A stretch of 64,000 bases of DNA from Prorocentrum cordatum. Lineage: Eukaryota; Sar; Dinophyceae; Prorocentrales; Prorocentraceae. The position numbers and the translations under genes are program-made. Within the stretch, counting starts at the first letter, position 1; each line of letters begins with the position of its first letter. Positions 44,826 to 56,020 of this stretch are shown here, piece after piece. The notes under the pieces were generated by a model that was not told where the DNA came from, searched no databases, and saw nothing but the letters and a program-made list of their open reading frames with translations. The stretch spans positions 179,438 through 243,437 of the forward strand of contig CAUYUJ010009591.1 in NCBI GenBank assembly GCA_963575745.1, read 5' to 3'.

Positions 44826-45490
44826 GAATACTGCGGAGGGCAAAGGCAGAGATGGGAGGAGGGAGGAGGAGGGAGGAGTAAGGAAAAAGGAACGCGGGGC
44901 GCTGTCCCTTCAAAACGAGGACCCAACACAAGATGGTTTGGAAAACCTGTACTGGAAACGACCCAGGACCAGACCTGGTGGTCGCAAGCTCGCCAACATT
45001 GCGTGCACGACGCCCTCTCGAGAATCGAAAAGAGCAATCTGCAAATCGGCCTGGCAGGGTGGGGGTTCTAGCAACCTCTGGGGTGAGCGCCACGATAGCC
45101 AGAACCCCTCCTGAGCCCAGCGTGGCAGGATAAGTCAGCATCTGATCGGCAAGTCGGATCGAATCGGTGTGCTCTGGATCAGGCAGCATCGGCACGGAGT
45201 CGAAATCGAATCGGCTGCGCCAGGATGCACAACAACGTCATGCAAACATCGGGCCGCATCGGATCGTCGGAATCTGCCGACCCCCTTGTGGGGCCACCAG
45301 GCTGTCGGGCGAAGTTGCTGCTCCCTGCGCCAGTTGCTGTTTCAAATATCCAATGTTACAGTACTGCTGTCTGCTTCCTACTGGAAGTTGCTGAAGTCCG
45401 CGCGAGGGGGGGAGCCTCAAACCAGCAGTTGACTACGCCCGGATCGCGTGCTCTGAATGCCCTGGGGTGCGTGGGACACGTAAAAATACA
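44826..45490. other. Array tail and dispersed repeat, copy 1
   Basis: 44840-44950 is a purine tract plus TTCAAAACGAGGACCCAAC, as at 2876. 45145-45275 has ATCGGATCG/ATCGAATCGG motifs. 45283-45425 (CCCCCTTGTGGGGCCACCAG through GCGCGAGGGGGGGAGCC) is the same sequence type as the start of the insertion at 57916. No gene is recognised. Confidence 0.55.
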
Positions 45491-45494
45491 TGAG

Positions 45495-45675
45495 GTTCGC
45501 GCCCCCGAAGCCATAATCCCTTTGTATATTATGCAATTGTCGCGTCCCCGAGGCCCCCTTGTAAATTACGCAATGCTTGCGTCCCCAAGGCAACAGAGCC
45601 TCGTAAATTACTCAATGTTCGCGTCCCCGAAACCTTAAACCCTGGAAAATTACACTGTATTCGCATTGCCGAGGC
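45495..45675. repeat. ~42-bp minisatellite, copy 1
   Basis: Four to five units of TTCGCGTCCCCGAGGC and TTGTAAATTACGCAATG, with motif starts at about 45499, 45541, 45579, 45620 and 45662. Confidence 0.75.
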
Positions 45676-45689
45676 CAAGATTGCTCGAA

Positions 45690-46310
45690 GGTGCCCGAAG
45701 ATGGTTCCAAGACGGCCCAAGAGGGCCCAGAGAGGACCCAAGAGAGCTCCAAGGGGCCTCCCGAGAGAGCCCCACGAGGCCAAAATCGTAGATGTTACGA
45801 AAGTGTTTGAAGGAGTATGGCCTTCTCGCATCTTTGGCTTTCTAACACTCCAAGACGGCTCAAGAAGCTCCCAAGACCGCCCCAAGGCAGCCCAAGACGC
45901 CTCCAAGGGGGCCCCAAGACGCCCCAAGAGGGCTCTCAGATGGCCCAAGAAGCGCTCAAGACGGCCCAGAAGGCCCCAAGACGTCCCCAAGAGGGGCCCA
46001 AGCAGGGGACCACGAACCGAGTATTCCATATTTGTGCCCCGAGAAGCCCCCGGGAAGCACCAAGAGGCCGTCAAGAGGCCCCAAGAGGCCCTAAGAGGCA
46101 CCCGAGACGCGCCCAAGAGGCATCCAAGAGACCCAAAAGATGTCCCACAAAGCCCCAAGAGGCCCCCAAGAGGCGCCCAAACCGCCTCCAAGAGGCCCCC
46201 GAGAGGCTCCCCACGACACCGCAACACACATACAAGAGGCCTCAGACCCACAACCCAGGCACGGTGGCGGGGATGGGCCGAAGGCCACTAGAATCCGCCG
46301 CCCCCTGTTG
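45690..46310. repeat. CCAAGAGG array with conserved tail, copy 1
   Basis: CCAAGACGGCCCAAGAGGGC-like units with a unique spacer (45785-45850, GATGTTACGAAAGTGTTTG). It ends in the tail CACAACCCAGGCACGGTGGC...GGCCACTAGAATCCGCC at 46248-46300. Copy 2 lies at 63410-64000. Confidence 0.85.
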
Positions 46311-46440
46311 ATTCATCACAGGTGTGCCTTACGTGCTAGACCCTTTCGGATTTTGGTGTTGATTCTTTTTCCAAAAGAACTCCCCCTGGGCCTCCGGCGC
46401 GTCCCGCTGGCCACCCGGAAAGATTGCCAAGGACCTCAAT
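46311..46440. other. Nothing recognised
   Basis: Unique spacer between two arrays. Confidence 0.4.
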
Positions 46441-47580
46441 CCGGAAAAAAATCCTCCAAGATGGTCCAAGATGGCCTCCAAGATGGTCACGTTGCCCAAG
46501 ATGGCCTCCAAGATGGTCCAAAATGGCCTCCAAGTCCGCCCAAGATGGTCCTTGACGGCCTCTAAGACGGCCCAGGAGAGTCCAGAATCCCTCCAAATTC
46601 GCCCAAGAAGCCTCTAAGACGGCCCAACACGACCCAAGAGGCCTCCAAGAGGTCCTCCAGGAGGACCCGAAGAGGCCAAAATCATCGATTGTCCAGCAGT
46701 TTTTTAAGGATGTTGGCACTTGTTTCTTCTCGGCATTCCGACGGCTCAAGACGGCCCAAGAGGCCCCCCCAAGAGCGCCCCAAGATCGCCCACGAGGCCT
46801 CCAAGATGGCCCCATGACGGCCCAAGAAGCCCCCAAGACGGCCCCAAGAGGTCCCCAAGAGGCCTCCAAGACGGCCACGATCGCCTCCGCAACGGCTAGA
46901 ATGACCCCGAGATGCCTCCAAGACGGCCCAAGATGCATCCAAGACGGTCTAAGATGGCCTCAATATTGCCCAAGACGGCCCAAGAGGCCCCCAAGAGCCT
47001 CCAAGACGGCCCAAGAGGCCTCCAAGAGGGGGAGGGCCCGAAGAGACCAAAATCATTGATCGTCCATCAGTTTTCAAAGAAGTTTGGCAATTGTTTCTGC
47101 TCGGCATTCCGACGGCTCAAGACGGCCCAAGAGGCCCCCAAGAGCGCCCCAAGATCGCCCACGAGGCCTCCAAGATGGCCCCGTGACGGCCCAAGAGGCC
47201 CCCAAGACGGCCCCAAGAGGTCCCCAAGAGGCCTCCAAGACGGCCAAGGTGGCCTCCAAGACGGCTGCGATGGCCCCAAGATGCCTCCAAGACGGCCCAA
47301 GATGCATCGAAGACGGCCTGAGACGGCCCAAGAGGCCCCCAAGAGGCGCCCAAGACGGCCCAAGAGGCCTCCAAGAGGTCGTCCAGGAGGGCCCGAAGAG
47401 ACCAAAATCATTGCTCTTCCTTTGGGCTTTGAAGGATTTTGACAGTTGCTTCTTCTCGACAGCGACGGAGAGACCATACAGGACCTCAAAGTCCACGAAC
47501 GATCCCTCCAAGACGGACAAGATGGCCTCCAAGACGGTCCCAAGACGCCTCCAAGACTGCCAAGGTGGCCGAAGATGGCC
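46441..47580. repeat. CCAAGATGG array with 371-bp higher-order repeat
   Basis: Short CCAAGATGGCC and CCAAGACGGCC units are organised into longer repeats separated by a conserved AT-richer spacer (CCAAAATCAT, then TGTTTCTTCTCGGCATTCCG). CGGCATTCCG occurs at 46731 and 47102, 371 bp apart, and the following 150 bp are nearly identical. A third, diverged spacer lies at 47402-47465. The array stops abruptly at (ACAT)n at 47583, which is the duplication junction. Confidence 0.8.
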
Positions 47581-47582
47581 GA

Positions 47583-47985
47583 ACATACGTACATACGAAC
47601 ATACATGCATACATACGCACACACATACATACGGACGTACATACATACATACATAATGACATACATACACACGTACATGCATACGTACATACGTACATAA
47701 CAGCATACATACATACATACATCCGTACATACATACATACATACGTACGTCAAACATCCATACGTACGTACATGATTACGCACGTACATACATACATGCA
47801 TGCAAACAAACATACATACATATAAACATATGTACATACATGCATTATGCATACATACATACATACATACATACATACATACCTACAAGAACACATACAT
47901 ACAAACATACATACGTACATCCATACATACATGCGTACATCCATACATACATACATGCGTACATACATACATAGATAGATGCATA
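47583..47985. repeat. (ACAT)n microsatellite, left flank of LINE copy 2
   Basis: Only about 400 bp long, aligning with the last 400 bp of the 1.5-kb tract before LINE copy 1. Confidence 0.95.
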
Positions 47986-48045
47986 CGTTTTTCCGTGCGA
48001 AATCGAGCAAACGCGCAGCCGCGGCGCTCGACCCCGCCCAAAGGC

Positions 48046-49695
48046 TCAACCCGGGACCTTTGGGAGCTGCGCAATGCGTTGCGCCGCCAAGCATGCAAAC
48101 GCCTCCGCGCTGCCACCCGCGCGGGGCAATTCCCCATGGAGCAGCGCCGCCTGGCACCGAGCCGGCAGACGCTCCCGCCAACCCGGACACGCGCTCCCCA
48201 GCATGCTTGCTGCCGATGCCGAACTGTCGCCGCAGCGGAGGCAGAAGACGTGGCCCGGCCCGTGCGCGAGGGCGCGGGGCCACCACGAGCGGCCAGCGAA
48301 AAACGCGGCCAGCATGTCCCCACTGCTGACGGGCGCGTCCGTTCCGCTGCGGCGCGGACAGGTCGGCGCTGGCGTCGCCCGGCCAGCGGGGGCGTCGGCC
48401 GCCGGGGCGGACGCCGCGCGGGCCCGGGTCCCGCGGCGCACGTTGCGCCAGTCGCGCGGCCGGCGGCGGGCGGCGGGCGGCGCCGCCGCCAGGGCAGCCA
48501 GCTGCGCGGCTGCGAGCACGCGCTGCGCGGCCTCCAGCTGCTCGAGCTCCCTGCGGCGCGCGGCCACAGCTGCTGGTGGGGGGGCGCGCTGCGCCGCGGC
48601 TGCCCCAGCGTTGCCGTCGGCCGCCGCGTTGCCCAGGCGGTCCCGCTCGCGCAGCCCGCGCTCGCGCGCCTCCGCTGGCGTCAGGTGCGCGGGGACCCAC
48701 CGGGCCCTGAGCCTCCCGCTGCGGACTGCCTCAACCACCTGCAGCCAGAGGTCGGCGTGCCCCCACTCCCGCGGGTCCGCGCCGGCCGCGGCCTGAGCGC
48801 AGCAGCGAACGACGCACTTGCTGTCGGAAGCGAGATCGATGGGGCCCCCGACGGCGCGCGCGGCCGCCACCACCGCTGCGACCACGGCGCGCTGGGCTGT
48901 CTGCAGCCCGTCCACCGGGCCGCCGAGGTTGGGCTCGCCAGCGCCCTCGCGGCGCAGACCCCAAGCCGCGCGCGCCAGCATGGGGTCTGTCGGGTGGATG
49001 CGCGCGCCGTCACTCCACACAGTGCGGCGGGGCGCGCGGGGCTGCAGCTCGGCCTCCGGCGGGAACAGCGGGTCGTCGCGGCTGGCGGCGTCGGCGAGGG
49101 TAGCCGGGAGGGGCGGCGTGGCCAAGACCCCCGCGATGGCGACTCCTGCGGGCAGCTCCTGGCGGAAGGCAGCTGCGTCCGGGGACGGGGCGCCCCGGGA
49201 GGTGAACGCTGCGGCCAACGCCGCGCGCCGCTTGCCCCCCCACGCCGGACACACCCAAAAGCGGCGCTCGCGGTCCTCAGGGGCTAAGCCACAGCGCGGG
49301 CACGTCGCCGCCTGCCCATTCCACTTCGCCGCGACGGATTCCGCGACGACGCTGCCGCAGATGACACTGCGCGACGCCCCAGCGGGGTCGGCCCCAAGCG
49401 CACGAGCAGACAGCGCGTCGCTCAGCGGTCCACGCCGTCGGCCAGGTGGGCGTAACACGGCCGGCGGGCCGCGACCTTGCGGCATTCGGACTGGGCCCAC
49501 GCCGCCAAGAGGACCCGTTCGGTGGCCCGTCTCGGCCGGTCGGCAGGCCGCCAGCCGCCCGGCGCCGTCGGCACGCCGCCCCAGCACTCCACGTCGCTGC
49601 CCAGACACAGCTTGCGCATGCTGCGCAACGCGGCGGCCACGGGCCCGACGGCGCGCCCGGCCCCCGCGTGGACAGCCGCGGCCGTGCTGCGCCAC
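48046..49695 (-). pseudogene. LINE zinc finger, RNase H and second zinc finger, copy 2
   Basis: The 549-codon minus frame has junk for about 90 residues (an alternative frame of the thumb). Then come a Cys motif (CPRCG, Cys 132/135, third Cys 149), RNase H (SDG with Asp 229; DSK with Asp 291; His 337 in WVPAHLT; GNAAAD with Asp 360) and a second Cys motif near the C-terminus (CLRCGDSSASAASMLGSACP). The position normally holding the second catalytic acid, Glu in a TxQRAE-like helix, reads TAQRAV in both copies. That would disable the nuclease if the alignment is right. The upstream reverse transcriptase ends 0.3 kb inside this frame, offset by one base. Confidence 0.75.
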
Positions 49696-50720
49696 AGAGA
49701 GCGGTCGAGCTGGCCAGACCGAAGCGCCCGCGCGACCCGCAGCACCGGCGCGAGCGTCACCGCGGCCTTTGGGCCCAGGCGCCAGGTGGGGCTGAGCACG
49801 CCGAACACGATCTCAGCGGCCGCCCGGGGGCCGTGGCGAGTGGCGCCCCTGGCCGCGCGGCGGAGCCGCTCCAACTCGCGGGCAGCAGGGCGCCCGCAGG
49901 ACGACCCGTAGGTGCCCGCGGCCGTGCCGGCGGCAGCGCCCATCAGGCAGCGCCAGCGGAAGGGCACTGGCAGGCGGCGGAGCCGAGCGAACCGGCCGCA
50001 CGCCAGCTGCACCCTCGCTGCAGTCACGGGGAGTTTCCGCTGCTTGCCAGCCACCGCGACGACCCCGAGATCGCGGATCTCGGTTCCAGCGGAGATCGAT
50101 GGCATCTCTCTCTGGAGCCACCGCCGCACCGCCGCCTTGTTAGCAAACTGCTTGCTCTTGACCTCGTGCAGCCGCCAATCCACGTCACCCTCATAGGCAC
50201 GGGTGATCCGCAGGGCCTCTGCAACGGCCTCGGCGGTCTCGTCGGGATCGCCGCGCGCCCACAGCGTGAGGTCGTCGACGTACACGCGGCGCCTCAGGCC
50301 ATCGTGCACACGCCCCGCACGGTGGTACCACGGTCGGACCAAGACGCTCAGCACGAAGACGGCCAGCGCGCAACCAGGGAGGATGCCGCTGGTAGACTCC
50401 CACGGCAAGCCCAGAGCACCATCGACGCGCAGCCGGCGAGGCGCCGCGTAGGTGGCAAGCAGAGGCCCGCGGAGCCATGCAGGAACGCCGGCGCGAGTCA
50501 GCACGCGCTCCAGGAGCTGCAGGCTAACGTGGTCGAAAGCCTTTCTCCAATCCAAGGCGCAACCACAAATGGCCTCGCCCGCGGCCTCCGCGGCCTCGAG
50601 CTCCAGCGCGAGGTCCCACGCGAGCTCCTCGGCCCCGACGTTGCCGTCGCCGTCGCCCCATGCCGAACGGCATCGCGCAAACAGCTGCGCCCGGCCCGCG
50701 GCCCATACGCGGCACAGCAT
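49422..50720 (-). pseudogene. LINE reverse transcriptase palm/thumb, copy 2
   Basis: 432 codons: motif A ALDWRKAFDHV (Asp 57), motif B SGILPGCALA (111-120), motif C YVDD (147-150), then thumb. All catalytic aspartates are present. The palm is separated by a frame change from the fingers (50498-51376), at the MDRRPIWLLP to MLCRVWAAGRAQ step near 50720. It therefore cannot be translated as one enzyme without frameshifting. Confidence 0.85.
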
Positions 50721-51376
50721 GGGAGAAGCCAGATTGGACGTCGGTCCATAGGCCCATCGCCAGCCTTAGGCAGCAGCAGGCCCTCCGGCTGGCAGAGCGC
50801 GTCGGGCCATCTGCCAAGGCGCTCCACTGCCTCGAGGAGCTCCGCGACCCACTCCAGGAGCTCGGGAGGGAGAAGGCGGAGCTCGGCCACCGTCCGACCC
50901 TCGAGGCCGGGCGCCTTGCGCTTCGCCATGGCCGTGAGGATCGAGCGGACCAGCGTGGCCGTCCACGGCACCCTCTCCGGGAAGGGCGGCAGGGAGTCGA
51001 GCTCCACGAGCCAGTGCTCGAGGTCGGGCGGCGCCGGGACTCGCCGCTGCCACAAGGCCTTCCAATGGTGCTCGAAGAACCGGAGCTGGGCGGCCGCGCC
51101 GCCGCGGAGGGAGCGGCACCACCGGCGATCCCCCGAGCCTCGCACCAGCTGCGCCTTCTTCGTCGCCGTGCGGGGCGGGCACGAGGGCAGCAGACAAGGC
51201 GCTGTCTGCGCGGGCCCAGCGGTACAAACGCCCGCCTCCGTTAGCCAGCGCTTGCTGGGCCCACTCCTGCTAGGAGTCGCGGCGGCGTGCACGTGCAGCC
51301 TGCTGCGCCTCCTGATGCTCAGCTGCTGGCCATCAGGCCCGGCGCTATCGTGAGGCGCTGCAGGTCCGCCGACCAC
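50721..51376 (-). pseudogene. LINE reverse transcriptase fingers, copy 2
   Basis: The minus frame includes FFEHHWKALWQRRVPAPPDL, AMAKRKAPGLEGRTVAELRL, LLEWVAELLEAVERLGRWPD and LLLPKAGDGPMDRRPIWLLP, the typical start of a LINE reverse transcriptase. It then drifts out of frame at the palm. The 35-bp segment missing from copy 1 is intact here. Confidence 0.75.
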
Positions 51377-52060
51377 GCGCTCCCGGCAGGCTCATCCCGG
51401 CACAACGCTGAGGCCACCGCCCGCGCAAGTTGGCAGCCAAGGCCCCACCGCCGCGCGGCGTGCTGCATGGAGCGGAGGCGCCGCAGCCGCAGCAGCGCAG
51501 CATCCGCGGCCTTGTCGCACGCCTCGCCGCACGCGCCGGAGGTGCGGGGCCGGCTGGCCTGCCACTTCGTGTAGGCATGCCGCCGCTCGGGCGGCTGAAG
51601 GTAGCCCATTCGGCGGCCAAGCCACTGGCGCACGGCAGCCTCCAGCGTGGCCCACGCCGCCGCCATGTTGCCATCGCGGAGGGCGGCCTGGAAGGGCCGC
51701 CTGTGCTCTCGGACCACCCCGTCGGTGACGGCCTGTCGGGCGTCGGGCCACCCGTCCGAAGGCGGCCCATCGAGGGGCAGAGGCCGCCTCTGCATGGCAG
51801 CAACCTCTGGCGCCTCGACTGCCAGCTCCACCTCCAACGCTGCGTGCGTCGCCAACCCAAGATCCCAGCGTAAACCCGCGGACACGACGTGCTCGGCCGC
51901 GGCCCTGTTGGCGAGTACGTAGTCTATCCTGGACGGCCGGCCCGAGCTTGGCAAGCACGTTGGCCCCGCCACTGCCAAGATGTCCTGCCAGCCAGCCATT
52001 GCCAGGAGGGGCTCCACGCTCGTGCCATGGAGCGCGATGTTAAAGTCACACACCACATAC
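51319..52060 (-). pseudogene. LINE endonuclease C-terminal part, copy 2
   Basis: Homology begins with CDFNIALHGTS, where copy 1 has GDFN. It is followed by SRIDYVLANR and ATHAALEVEL and a linker into the reverse transcriptase. The frame is open into the microsatellite to 52467, an artefact. A 17-bp deletion near 51320 joins it out of frame to the fingers. Confidence 0.75.
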
Positions 52061-53766
52061 ATACATACATGCATACATACATACATGCATACATAGATGC
52101 ATACGCACATACATGCATACATACATACATACATACATACGTACGTACATACATACACACACGTACGTACATAAATACATACATATATGCATACGCACAT
52201 GAATACATGCATGTGTACATACATAAGTACGTACGTACATACATACGTGCATACATACATACATGCAACCATACATACATACATACGTACATACATACAT
52301 AGATACGGACGTACTAACGTACATACATACGACCATACATGCATCCGTACATACACACGTACATACATGAATGCATGCGTACATACATGCATAAATACAA
52401 ACGAACATACAACATACGTACATACGTACGTACATTCATGCACACATACATACATACAAACATACATTCATGCCTACATATATACATACATACAAACGTA
52501 CATATATACATACATGCGTACATACATACATGCATGTATACATACGTACGTACGTACATACATGTATGCATACATGCATACGATCATACATACATGTATA
52601 AAAAATACGTACGTACATACGTACATGCATGCAAACATACATATATACATACATGCATACAAACATACATGCATACATAGATGCATACGCACATACATGC
52701 ATACATACATACATACGTACGTACATACATACACACACGTACGTACATAAATACATACATATATGCATACGCACATAAATACATGCATGTGTACATACAT
52801 AAGTACGTACGTACATACATACATGCATACATACATGTATGCAACCATACATACATACGTACATACATACATAGATACGGACGTACAAACGTACATCCAT
52901 ACGACCATACATGCATCCGTACATACACACGTACATACATAAATGCATGCGTACATACATGCATACATACAAACGAGCAAACAACATACGTACATGCGTA
53001 CGTACATTCATGCACACCTACATACATACAAACATACATGCATGCCTACAGATATGCATACATACAAACGTACATGTATACATACATACGTACATACATA
53101 CGTTTATACATACGTGCATACATATATACAAGCATACATCGATGCATGCATACACACATACATATATATATACGTACGTACGTACATACATGCATGCATC
53201 CATGCATACGATCATACATACATGCATACATAAATACATACGTACACACATACATGCATGCAGTCATACATATATACATACGTACGTACGTAGATACATA
53301 CATATATACGTACGTACATACATGCATACGTACACACATACATAAATACGTACATGCATGTGTGCATCAATACGTAGAAATGTACATACATACATACATG
53401 CATACATACATACACGCATGGACACATACGTGCATATATACATACGTACATACATGCATACAAACATACAAACATCCAAACTGACATACGTAAGTACATA
53501 CACACAAATGTACATACATACGTACATATATGCATACATACATACATACATACATACATGCATGCATGCATGCATGCATACATACATACATACATACGTG
53601 CACACGTGCATACATACATACATCCATACATACGTACATACGTGCATACGTACATACGTACATACGTACATACATACATACATACATACATACATACATG
53701 CATGCATGCATGCATGCATGCATACATACATACATACATACATACATACATACATAAATACATACA
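52054..53766. repeat. (ACAT)n microsatellite, right flank of LINE copy 2, internally duplicated
   Basis: About 1.7 kb, against 0.95 kb in copy 1. A segment with GATACGGACGTACTAACG at about 52313 recurs as GATACGGACGTACAAACG at about 52873. Neighbouring phrases (ACACACACGTACGTACATAA) also repeat, showing an internal tandem duplication of about 565-585 bp. A TACATGCATGCATGCATGC stretch near the end occurs twice (53556, 53696). Confidence 0.9.
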
Positions 53767-53808
53767 CTATAGTCACACGCGCGCGCGCTTCGCGCGCGCT
53801 TAGGTTCT
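53766..53808. other. GCGCGCGC hairpin, duplication copy 2
   Basis: CGCGCGCGCGC-TT-CGCGCGCGC between (ACAT)n and the CTTGGGG array, slightly longer than in copy 1. Confidence 0.7.
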
Positions 53809-54715
53809 TGCACGCCCCAGCGCGCGCAGTTCTTGGGGGGCATCTCAGGGGCCTTGTGGGCGCGGTCTGGAAGTTCTGAAGGCTTCTTAATTTGAAAGCC
53901 CGTGTCATCGAGTTCAGCGGCGGAATCGTAGCGGGCTCTTGGGGGCCTTATGGGGCTTCCTGGGAGCGTTTTGTGGGCCTCTTGGGTCCTCTTTGGAGTC
54001 TCTAGGGAACCTCTTGGGGCCTCTTGGAGAGCCTTTTCGGGGCGTCTTGGAGACTCCTGGGGATCTCTAGGGGCGGAGAGATTCAAATGTCCGTTCGGGG
54101 ACCCCAGCTTTGCCCTCTCTTGGGGCGTCCTAGGGCCTTCTTCAGCTGCCTTGGGGCCGTCTTGGGCCGTCTTGGGAGCCTCATGGGAGCCTCTTGGCAG
54201 CATCCTGGGTCTTCTCGAGGGCTTCCCGGGGGCTTCTGGGCCTCATGGGGGTCTCGTGGGGCAGAGGGCCCGAAAAGTCTGGTCGGATCCCCCGGGGGGC
54301 CCTCCTTAGAGCTGTCTTGGGGCCCTCTTTGGCCGTCTTGGAAACCTCTTGGGCCGTCTTTGGGCCCTCGACTCTTAGGCCATCTTGGAGCCGTCTCGGG
54401 AGCCTCTTCGGCCGTCTTGGGGCGACCTTGGGGGCCTTTTGGGTAGTCTTGCAGCGTCGGAAGCCGAAAAGGCGAGAACACAAAAAACATTCAAAACCAT
54501 AGAACCATCAACAAGTTGTTTCTCTGTCTGCCCTCTTGGGAAGCCTCTTGGAGGCCTCGTGGGGCGTCTTGGAGGGCTCTTGGGCCGCCTTGGAGCCATC
54601 TTGGGCGTCTCGGGACCCTCTTGGACCATCTTGGGGGACTCCTTGGGAAATCTTCGAGGCCTCTTGGGCGTCTTGAGGCCCCTTTGAGGCGCCGGGGCGG
54701 GGGTATCAAAAAAGG
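53809..54715. repeat. CTTGGGG array, duplication copy 2
   Basis: Near-identical to 37266-38165, including the spacer with AACCATCAACAAGTTGTTTC. Confidence 0.85.
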
Positions 54716-54764
54716 GGGGGCGATGTCAGGGAGGTGGGCGGGGCCCTTTTCGGGGGGCGGTATA

Positions 54765-54975
54765 TGTTTGTTATACATACACCTAAACACGCATGTGTAT
54801 ATACAAATGAATATATATATATATAAATAAATAAATAAATAAATAAATAAAAATATACATATATATATATATGTGCCCATACAGCTATCCTGCTACATTA
54901 ACCTATACATAGAAATATATATGTTTATATATATAAACCCATGTACATATATATATATATAGAGATACATATGAC
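54765..54975. repeat. AT-rich microsatellite with (AAAT)n expansion, copy 2
   Basis: It matches 38215-38400 but contains about eight AAAT units at 54822-54852 and extra TA repeats not present in copy 1. Confidence 0.85.
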
Positions 54976-55019
54976 ACCGACGATGAGAGCCAAGCGGGCA
55001 GGACATTAACTGCAACACG

Positions 55020-55149
55020 ACGGCGACGACGATGACGCCGAAACCGACGCCGACGCCGACGCCGACGACGACGCCGACGACGACGCCGACGACGACCACG
55101 ACGACGCCGACGACGACGCTGACGACGACGCCGACGCCGACGACGACGA

Positions 55150-55237
<88 letters not shown>

Positions 55238-55240
55238 CAC

Positions 55241-55272
<32 letters not shown>
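55020..55272. repeat. (GAC/GCC)n microsatellite, copy 2
   Basis: Same tract as 38445-38698 with a different internal order of GAC and GCC units. Confidence 0.95.
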
Positions 55273-55273
<1 letters not shown>

Positions 55274-55838
55274 AGCTCGGTCCAGCTCGAATGAAATCCT
55301 GCTACACGGTTGGATGTGGCTAGAGGGCTGGATGTGGCTAGAGGGCTGGATCCAGTCCGAATAGAACCCTACAACAGTCCTGCTATAGTAGGGCCCTGCT
55401 ACACCTCTCATGGGATCCTACGAAAGGGTCCGATCCAGCTCTGATAGAATCCTGACTGTAGGGCTGGATGCCGCTTTGATAATCCTATGAAGAATCGATC
55501 AAGCCAAATTGGAATTCAACAAAAGCTCGACCCAACCCTACTAGAATCCTACTAGAGCTGCGTTCACCTCTCATGGAACCCACGAAGGTTCGATCCAACT
55601 ATAGTCGAATCCGGAACCTGAGAATGGAACTGGATCCAGGTCTCATAGAATCGCATTCGGTTTCGACCCAAATATAATAACATACTATGGGCTGCATTCA
55701 AATCTACTCGAAAACTACTAAAGCTGGATCCAACTCAGATAAAATCCTGCTATGGTCTGAATGCAATTATAATAGACTCCTACTGGAGCTCCATCCGACT
55801 TCAATGCAAACCTACTAGCATCGCACTGCTGGTTAGGC
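55273..55838. repeat. Degenerate ~40-bp minisatellite, copy 2
   Basis: Near-identical to 38699-39262 with scattered substitutions. Confidence 0.65.
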
Positions 55839-56020
55839 GTCGTCGTCGACGTTGTGGTTGTCGCCGTCGTCGTCTCGTTGTCGTCGCCAACGTGGATCCC
55901 GCAAGCGCTCAGTCGTCGTCGTCGTCGTTGTCGTCGTTGTCGTCGCCGTCGTCGTCGCCAACGTAGTCGTGATCGTGGTGGTGGTCGTCGTCGTCGTCGC
56001 CGGCGTCGTCGTCGCCCTTG
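55839..56020. repeat. (GTC)n microsatellite, copy 2
   Basis: Counterpart of 39263-39445 with a few GTC units lost. Confidence 0.95.

Larger units (their letters stand above)
31800..47580. repeat. Large tandem duplication, unit copy 1 (~15.8 kb)
   Basis: Sequence from about 31800 to 46290 is repeated in the same order and orientation from 47583 to the window end. Offsets grow from about 15770 (retrotransposon) to 16540 (after the microsatellite) to 17720 (right end) because copy 2 has extra microsatellite and a 1.24-kb insertion. Copies differ by scattered substitutions and small indels. The CCAAGATGG region 46330-47580 would be the end of the unit if the arrangement is head to tail. Confidence 0.9.
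47987..52053 (-). mobile_element. 5'-truncated non-LTR retrotransposon, copy 2
   Basis: It has the same ends, truncation point and domain order as the element at 32220-36280 and the same two ancestral frame changes. It is better preserved: motif C reads YVDD, the first zinc finger keeps its last Cys, and the RNase H region is in one frame. Both copies arose by duplication of a single inserted element and not by two insertions, because the flanking DNA is duplicated too. Confidence 0.88.

Noticed and set aside
46740-47130. GGCTCAAG occurrences resembling the leader's 3' end
   Set aside because: They are part of the CCAAGACGG array units (GACGGCTCAAGACGG) and have no CCGTAGCC upstream.
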